From assembly GCF_039555335.1 (NCBI RefSeq), contig NC_092631.1, positions 6,522,481-6,586,480 on the forward strand: a DNA stretch of 64,000 nt, in the 5' to 3' direction. Made by a program: the position numbers and the translations under genes. Of the stretch, positions 23,401-32,400 are shown piece after piece (the stretch's first letter is position 1; the number at the start of each line of letters is the position of its first letter). The DNA is from Amphiura filiformis (taxonomy: Eukaryota > Echinodermata > Ophiuroidea > Amphilepidida > Amphiuridae). Under the pieces are notes generated by a model. It worked only from the letters and a program-made list of their open reading frames with translations. It did not search any database and was not told the origin of the DNA.

Positions 23401-26400
23401 CACAGTCGGTACTTGGGCAATCTCAACTTTAATAAGTCCCCATGATAACTCTCTCATTGTGTCTCAGCGGTCAATTATATAATAAATAATGAAGAAGGAG
23501 GCGGCCTATATGTTGATATCACCCAAGCAGGGCGTAAGACAATGCGAGACACAAATATATGCGAGGATCGGAAATAAATGATGCAAGCCCGAGAAATTAT
23601 GATTTAAATGACTATCAACAAAAGGATTAAATAAAGCAAAATGGCAATGTGCTTTTTAGTTTTCTAAGCAATAATGTCCCGCATGATGTCTTGATTTGCA
23701 GATGATATAATATGTGTACAAAAATGAGTATACTTTTTCAATCAATTTTACTCCTGCTTATCTCTGCCTTTGAAGTCATCCATACACATGTCTAACCCAG
23801 TGGATTTATGCATTACCATCATGGCTTTGGTTGGCATACTCCTACACAGAATACATAGGATGTTAGTATCTTACATTTGTGCGGCTGAAACAGATGCTGC
23901 GTCAGGAAATGTTTTTTTTTTGGTGGTGGGCATGGGGGAAAAGTGATTTTTTTTTTGGGGGGGGGCAAAATCAACAAATTTGGTGCAAAAATTGCTGCAA
24001 AAAATGGGAATTTTGAGTTTTTACTGGGGGATAAGGGAGGGATAGGGTTAGCATTAGGGTTATTGTTTAAAGGGATAGGGACTAGGGTAAGGGTCAGAGT
24101 TATGATTAGAGTCAGGGTAAGGTTTAGGGACAGGTTTTGGGTTAGTGTAAAGATTAAGGATAGGATTAGGTTTAGGGATAGAGTTATGGTACGGTTAGGG
24201 TCAGAGCTATGATTAGAGTCAGAGTCATGTTTAGGTTAGGGTTATGGTCTAGGGTTAGCATTATTAGGATTAGCATTAGGTAATAGGTTAGGGTTAGGGT
24301 GGAGTTTAGGGTTAGGATAATGATTAGGGTTTATAATCATGTTATTGGGTTTTCGAATGACTCTTCGGACTAAACCTCTAACACAATCTTTTCACAAGAA
24401 CAGTAAAGACACTGCAGGGGCTCAAATTTTGCAATACAGAGTAAGAATGCAGTAACATACTGTACATACATCAGCAACTAAATAGCATTGTAGATACTCC
24501 CTTTATACTTGGAAGATAGAGTCACCTGTCTCTAAGTATACAAGGTGTATCAGCATTACTTTCTTGTTTGTTTATATACATGTACAATCCCAGTCAAAAT
24601 TGTTGGAATTCTTTGACTTGGGTACGTCAAATGTGCCCCCTCCCATTCCCCCGTTCAATGTTGAAACCTGCTGATTTAGTCACACCCCCCTAAAGACACC
24701 CAACACTGATTGTCTGTTCATTGTTGTAAAATGTTGATTTGGTCATGCACCCCGACATTGATTGGTGAGGAAGGCGGAAGGTTAAAAATACGTTAGTAGG
24801 AAAGGACTTTGACTTCACAATGAAAAACGCACAATTTTAGAACATCGATTATAATGGCAATATGGTTTTAAAGCAAGGTTAAGTTTTACACAAATGTTCC
24901 AACAACTACAAAGAGCAGATGCTGTGATTTACTTGTTGTTTTACACTTACGGTTTCAAGTATGTTAACAGCCACATTGTCTTTGGTAATACGACCATCTC
25001 TGTGTTGGTTAACACAGCCTCCATGATGTTATCTATGACATACTCAGGCTCTAAGATTGGCAAGATCCATGGCTCTCTAAAAGGGGGAAGAGAATAAAAG
25101 ATATGAATATTCAAAAGAATACTTGGCAATGAATATTAGCTTCCATGATGTACATACTGATTACTCAGGCTCAAAGATCGGCAGAGCCATGGCTCTCTGA
25201 AAGGGGGAAAAGAATACCAGACATGAATATTCAAAAGAATACATGGCAATGAATATTCAGTTATTCAATGAATATTCAGCTTTCATAATGTTATCTACCA
25301 TATACTTGAGCTCTAAGATTGGCAAGACAGCCATGTTCTTTAAAAGGGTATAAAATACAAAACAAAATGTATTGTATTGCAGAAAATATTCATTTAACTT
25401 TGAAAATTTAAAAGCTTTTTTGTGACCATTCACTACAAATGGCCTGGGAAGTCAGCTATAGTTTGATCAGCTCATAATCGGCGGGCCTTATAACATCGCG
25501 CATTAATAACTATGCATTTTATTTCAAGAATTGTCTTGTATCATCTCGCCAGAAGCATCACAAATTATTCATCCAAGTCCTATACACTGTATATTTTCTT
25601 CATGACACACAGAATCGACCAGATATGTCAACAATATCATTCTTAATGTGGGTCTACTTTTCGGCGTAGTGGTAAAAACTAAACAATTCCCGCCGATTAC
25701 AAGCTGATCAAACTTATAAAATGTTAGTTTTGAGAAATGGTCCATTGATTAAATATATCAATAAACAAAGAATTCTTAATTAAATAAACCTATTTACTAA
25801 TTTGTTATCCTCTTAGTAATAAGCTTTAAGACATGACCTAACAGAGTATTGCTGTTGAGCATTGATTGAGGTGTCAGCATTGGTGTGCTTTGCCGTGTGC
25901 TGCCTTGTAACAAGTCCAGTAAAAACAGTACCAGAGTATTGATTGTTGTGTGCTTAATAATAATAATAATGCACTTACAATGCGCATCTATCTAGACAAC
26001 CTATTCCGAGGCACAAACATTGAAACAATTAAATATTAACAGACAATTATAAAAACAGTCACATATATAAAGAAGTCAACTGTCATAAGCAATCTTAAAC
26101 AGATGAGTTTTAAAGTTTTTTGAAAACATCAAGTGAATCAAAAATACGTAAATTCAAAGGAAGCAAGTTCCTAAGTGTATAGGTGCACAAGCATGATAGA
26201 AGGCCGTCACCAAATGAAGAAGAAGTACAAGGAACAGAGAGAAGACACTTATCCGATGATCTAAGGTTACGTGATGGAATATATAAATTGATTAGTTCAC
26301 TGATATACGAGGGTTGGTCAATAATATCCCGCAACCATTATTAATCTCCGCTCATGCATGACTTAGATGACTGTTACTTACGATCAATAAAGTTTGTACC

Positions 26401-29400
26401 TTTGTCTTTCAAAACTCATAACAATTAGTATCAGAGTACCTGTAATTACGTAATCTCATTTGCATAAAGTCATTGCCATATGTACACTGACAAATGTCAA
26501 CATTGGCGGGAAATTTGAATTGTAGTTGAGGAACGTGTAATAAAAAGAAGCAGAAGTAAGGAACTACATGTAAGCAATTTACAAGCCTTATTTTTGAGGT
26601 AATCTGAGTATATTCAATTGATAATTGTGAAAGAAGAAATGTCAACAGATCAGGAAAGGGACTGTCTTTGAATTTCACCAAAAATAGGCCTTAACGACAA
26701 ACAAAAATGGTGTGAAAATCTGGAGAAAAGAGCCCACACGGTAGAAGAAAGAATCCAAATTATCTCCAAAATAAAACGAAAACAAATATGATTATTAGTG
26801 TGGCGTGAGAGATCATAGTCAGGACAATAGAATTTGTTACAATAAAAATAGAAATGTGCGCATGCGTAGATGGTACGCATGATTGAAAGTACCAAAAATG
26901 TATGAAAAATGTAAGATTTCATCAAAAAAGCACTAAAAATATGACTAATAGAAGGTTTGCGGAACAGTAGCTGTGTGAGTGAATTGCTATACCAAGTCTT
27001 ATGCTAAATCTTAGACATACCTTCCGAAATTCAAATTTCTTGTTCAACCCAGAGACCCTCTCTATGGTGTGCTACTTTGATTATAAAAACAAGACCTTTT
27101 GAAAACAAGGGTTTATTAAGAAAGAAATGTTTATGGTATTACCACTGGGATCTCCCTTTTTTAATAATCAGTAGTAGATACCCAATCAAACCAGGTACCA
27201 TTTGTTAAATTTTGTCATCGATTAATATTTCTATCTCTTATTATGTAAAGAACAATGTGTGATAAAGCCTACTCAAAATTGGAGATATTCAACACAATCC
27301 CTTTTCTATGGTATAGATCTAAAAAGTAAAAAGAATACATCATCATTCCTATGTTATCGGTCTACAAAGTTGCAAAAACCGCGCCAGATTCCATACTTTT
27401 ATTCTCGAGATATTTAGAATTATGTAACAATACCTCAAATTGGCGCAAGATTTTCTTGACTATTTTTCACCATAAATCAGGCAGTGCCCATACACTATTG
27501 TGTTTATGCTAATGTCATTACGTAATCAAGCATTCAGCATCGCTAATACATATTCGTTTTGAAAGACAAAAGTACAAACTTGTATTTAGCGTAAGTAACA
27601 GTCATCCAAGTCATGCATAAACGGAGATACACCATAGTTGCGGGAACTTATTGACCAGCCTTCGTAAGAACATGCCAGTCGTGGAGTGCTTTCCAGGAGG
27701 AGAAGGAGTTTGATATGAATACGATACCGACTTGATAACCAATGCAGATGTTGCAAGACAGGTGAAATATGCTCAAATTTTCTAGTCCTTGTGAGCTTGC
27801 ATGCAGCAGTAGTTAGAGCCTGTTGAAGTTTATTGTGTTGTTGTTCAGTGATTCCATATAACGCATTTCCATTGTCAAGACGTGAATCGAGGACTTTGCG
27901 ACTTTCATTAATGTTTCTAATCTGAAAATAAGTTGATTTGCACACATTTTGGACGTGGTCGTCCATTGAGAGAATGTTGTCAAATATAATTCCTAGATTG
28001 CTAGTATTAGTAGAAGCTTAAATGTTGGCAAAAGCAATTTGAAGTGAGTCATAGCGAAGTCTTGATTGATTATATTTGGAGGTAATAATAATAAGTTCAG
28101 TTTTATCATCTTTTAATTTCAATTTATTTACAGTCATCCATGATTTAAAACTTACATACCAATCGACACCCACCTCAAAGTTATATATCACTTTTGACAG
28201 AAAACTTTAACCCCCTGAGCACTACCTGCCGATCTAACATTGCCACTGATTGGTCAATTACACGATATCTTCACTTTAATCACCAATCAGAATGGAGCTT
28301 TGCAAATAATTCACCCCAATTTTTTGTGTGGTGAAATTATTCTAACAATGTTGCTGATTGGTCCAATTGATAATGAAAACTTCTTTTTGGCCAATCAGCA
28401 GGTAGTTCTCATGAGGTAAATACTTACTTGCTGACAACACCATCAAACATTCCCGTGTTTATAAAATATGGGCAGATGACTGTCGTTTTCACCCCTGTCT
28501 TGTTGTTCTCTAAGATCTCGAATCTCAGAGACTCATCGATCCCGACTGCCCCAAACTTGCTGGCACAATACTCCACTAGGCCTTTGGTTCCAAAATGGCC
28601 GGCAAGACTCGCTATGGTGACAACGTGGCCATGGTTACGGGCAAGCATTGTGGGTAGGAAAGCTTTGAGAGTCTGAAAGAAAATTTGTCAATCAAATTTA
28701 GTCATGATGATGAAGTGGTAAATGCTTTTTCTGTGATGATAATTAATGGCAATTTCAATTTGGGGCACTCAAGGTCCAGATAGACACACTTAGGTGTGTC
28801 ATACTAAGAATGTCCCATTTGGTTGGCAAAATATTGAGCAAATTTTGATATAAAATTTACTCAATTGAGTGAATATTTATTGGTCGAGCTATGAGTTTTA
28901 AAATATTGGATGAGATGTAGACGAGTCCAATATTTTAAAACTTACAGCAAGACCAATATTGGGTGTAAAGCATCCAATCATTATGTTTTGGATCCAATAT
29001 ATGACCTGGATTCATCAAACATAATAATGAGTGATATACTGAACCATTACTGGAAAAGATGGGTTGATGACGATAATAATAATAAGTCTCCTCTAATTGC
29101 CTTCATGAATGAATTGATGGTCTGTCCAGGCCACTGCTTAGGATATCAGAGCTAAGTATTTACCACTTATTATTTTGCATGCTCACGATGCTGTAGCATT
29201 AGCTGACTTAGCTCTGTGCCATCCGATACCCTCCACGATCACCAACTAGCTTGGCTTAATCACTTCGCTCACCCTATTCAAGAGGTGTCTCGGTTTGCGA
29301 ATGGGGCTAGATGTAGCATGCTGCACCAAAATCAAAATCCATAAAACAATTACCTACTTTGGTATCAAAAACTAAAACTGATTGTCTTAATATGGCCCAC

Positions 29401-32400
29401 AATACTTTTGGCCATATAGAAGACATTGAGGTTCTCTTGCCAAGAATATGCACTCACATATGAATGTCACTGGTAACGACTTCATCCTGACTTCAGCAAC
29501 TCCTCCTATACCTTTGTACAGGAGCCAACCGTTGTTAATCCAAACGCGAGCGAGACTACGCGTTCGCGAGAGCGCCGTAAAATTCGTCATGTCTGGAACT
29601 TGTATGCGTGTGCAAGCTTGCAAGTTGAATCCCTGGTTGAAATCAGTATTTTTTAGGTAGCGGCTAAACATTGCCGTTTTATTCTGTAGGCCATAGTTTT
29701 ATTGCTGATATCAACAGAGAAATCATCGAAGTTTTTGTAAAGATGAGTGGCAATGATTAAATGACATTCCTCGTGAAATAATCGTGAATTATATGATCTT
29801 TAGTTTCTTTTCGTTGTTGAAAGGGATTCAATCATGTTTCACCGTTGTTCATCACCGTTTATCAACTCGCGTCCGGCGCGTCTGCGTGGTTTACTTTGCG
29901 AGGGCAGCTTAAACCACACAGACGACGGGCCGCATCGTTGTTAAACGGTGATTAACCACAGTGAAATATGATTGAATCTCTAAATTAATGTATGGAATTA
30001 TGAACTTATGACTTTATATATAGGGCCTAAAAGGTAAATTCTCTATATGCACTTACCCAGAAGTGAGCAGTAACGTTCACATCCATGGTTCTTTTGATGA
30101 GATTATCCGGTGCATCAATCAGTTGTTTTCCCGCCACCACACCAGCATTGTTTATCAGTATCGTCACATCACCAACATCTTCTTTAACCTGCGCTGCTAC
30201 TTTGTACACTTCCTCATTATCGCTGCAGTTACAAACGTATGCATAGGCTTGGCCACCGAGGGCTTCAATCTACAAGGAGAAAAAAACAGATATTGTTAGA
30301 TATGATAATAGGCTATACTATATACAATAAGCAAAAGAAGTAAGGTAGCAGTTGTGTTCACCCCTGTATATCCCAAATAAAGACAAATATGTCAAAATTA
30401 AAAAGGCAGCCGATGCCTGTACTCTTTCGCTCTGATTTAAGAAGACCTTATTTGTTGAAATTGGTTGAGAATTAAAGAAACGGTGATCCAAAACCTAATG
30501 AAGATATCAAATAAAAAATTGCACTTATGTGTTCTAATGAATGAAAGCACGACGCTAGTTTTTCGTGCTAATCAATGAAAGCATGGCGCTAGTTCTCTTG
30601 TTCGCGAACGCTTTGTGCACAAATCAATAGGGCATGCAATGTGGTAAACTGCAACTTTTAAATTTGAATCTTCCTTGGGTTTATGATCGTCGCGTCTTTA
30701 TTTCTTGAACAATTTCAACGAATGAGGTCTTAAATTCGAGCTAAATGATGCAGCTATTGCATGTTGATTCCAGTTATGACATATCTGCCTTTGTTTAGGA
30801 TATACAGGGTGTGAACGTAACTGGTACCTTAATTATTTGGCTTACTGTATAGTGGTTTTAATGTTGTGTTTGATTGTAATGAACTTCCTACATCGGTAGT
30901 CCATTGTACCAGTCTTGAGAGCTTCATTAATGCTTTTAGAGAGCCCTACCAAGCCCAAAACATAAGGGACCATTCACAAACAATTGTTAGGGAGGGGCCT
31001 GATGCAAAAAGGAGGGCCCTGAATTTTTTTTACCCTCCTAAGGGGGGGGGGCCTGAAAAAATGACCACAAATTTTCCTGGGAAAATATGCTTTTCTATGG
31101 TGTTGACCCATAATTTCAAAAAGGGGGCCCTGAAATTTTTGAGGTCTGTAAAGGGGGGCCCTGACAAATTTTTGCGATGATTTTATTTGCATCAGGCCCC
31201 CCTAACAAGTGTTTGTGAACGGTCCCTAAGCATCAGTCAGGGGTTTACACAGTTAGAGTGATGCATCTTGCATTTATGCATTGTCTTAAACACTCCATAA
31301 ACCTTAATCAATGTAATGTTGAATGTAGAAGAAGCAAGTGTTTCATTAGATAACAAAGCTGATGGATCCTCACCCTGTACGTCAAATATACGGTTTGCTA
31401 TGTCGAATATGAAGTAAGGTTATAGCTAGGGTAGAGTCCGAAGTTTACCATTTTCTAATTTTGCGTGTTGTAATCCATGTTTTAAAATTATTAAAACCAT
31501 GTTTTATGAATAAAGCCTAAAATGTATAAACAATGATTATGAATGATATTAATGTCACAATATAGTGTTCAATATCACAATCAGTATGCTGATTGGAATA
31601 TTCCCATGAAAATAGGCCAAAATTTGGATGGATAGGGGGATCATGCCTTGGTAATATACCTTTATTCAGTATTATTAAACAGTATTTTTTATCATAAAAA
31701 TTGACACACACAGCTTAAGATTGTTTTTAACCTGTATTTCTCATATCTTTTAACAATTTTTGTCACGTCCTACAAAAATGTCATTTTCCGTGATTTCTTT
31801 CCGTTTTCCGTAAAACGGAAAACTTCAGACTCTAAGCTAGGGTTAGGGCTAGGTTTAGGAATAGAGTTAGGGTTATGGTTAGGGTTAATTTCTGGTGGTT
31901 GCTGCATAATCTCCTCAATCGTGGGATATAATGCAGGCGGGACTGAGCAGACGACGATTAGTTTTTGTTAAATTTGACATAACAAACCTTATTCAACATA
32001 GTGATCCTTATTTTTGACACAGCAAGCTTTCAGTCATAGTGTCCTGTAACCCTTATGAGTACAATGTACCTGTTTTAATGTTTCATCGTTGCCAGTCTTA
32101 TTCACATCCCATAATACTAAAGTGGATCCCAGTGAAGCGAATCTCAGCGCCATCATCCGACCCAGCCCGCTTCCTGCTCCAGTGATGAGGACAACCTCTC
32201 CTCCTACATCTTTGTGTTTCAAGAATTTATACGGTATGAGCGCCCAAATGAGGCCCTCAAGACTGTAAAGCAGAGCCTGTGAAAAGTAAGAAACATTTGG
32301 GGTCATGGTAAACGATTAAATCTTAAGAAATTGTATGGTATAAGCGCCCAAATGAGGCCCTCAAGACTGTAGAGCAGAGCCTGTGAAAAGAAAGAAACAT

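Noticed and set aside
26409-26925. ORFs inside the mariner-type element as transposase
   Set aside because: No DDE/D motif or helix-turn-helix order is visible, and the ORFs are short and on the strand opposite to the more protein-like fragment.
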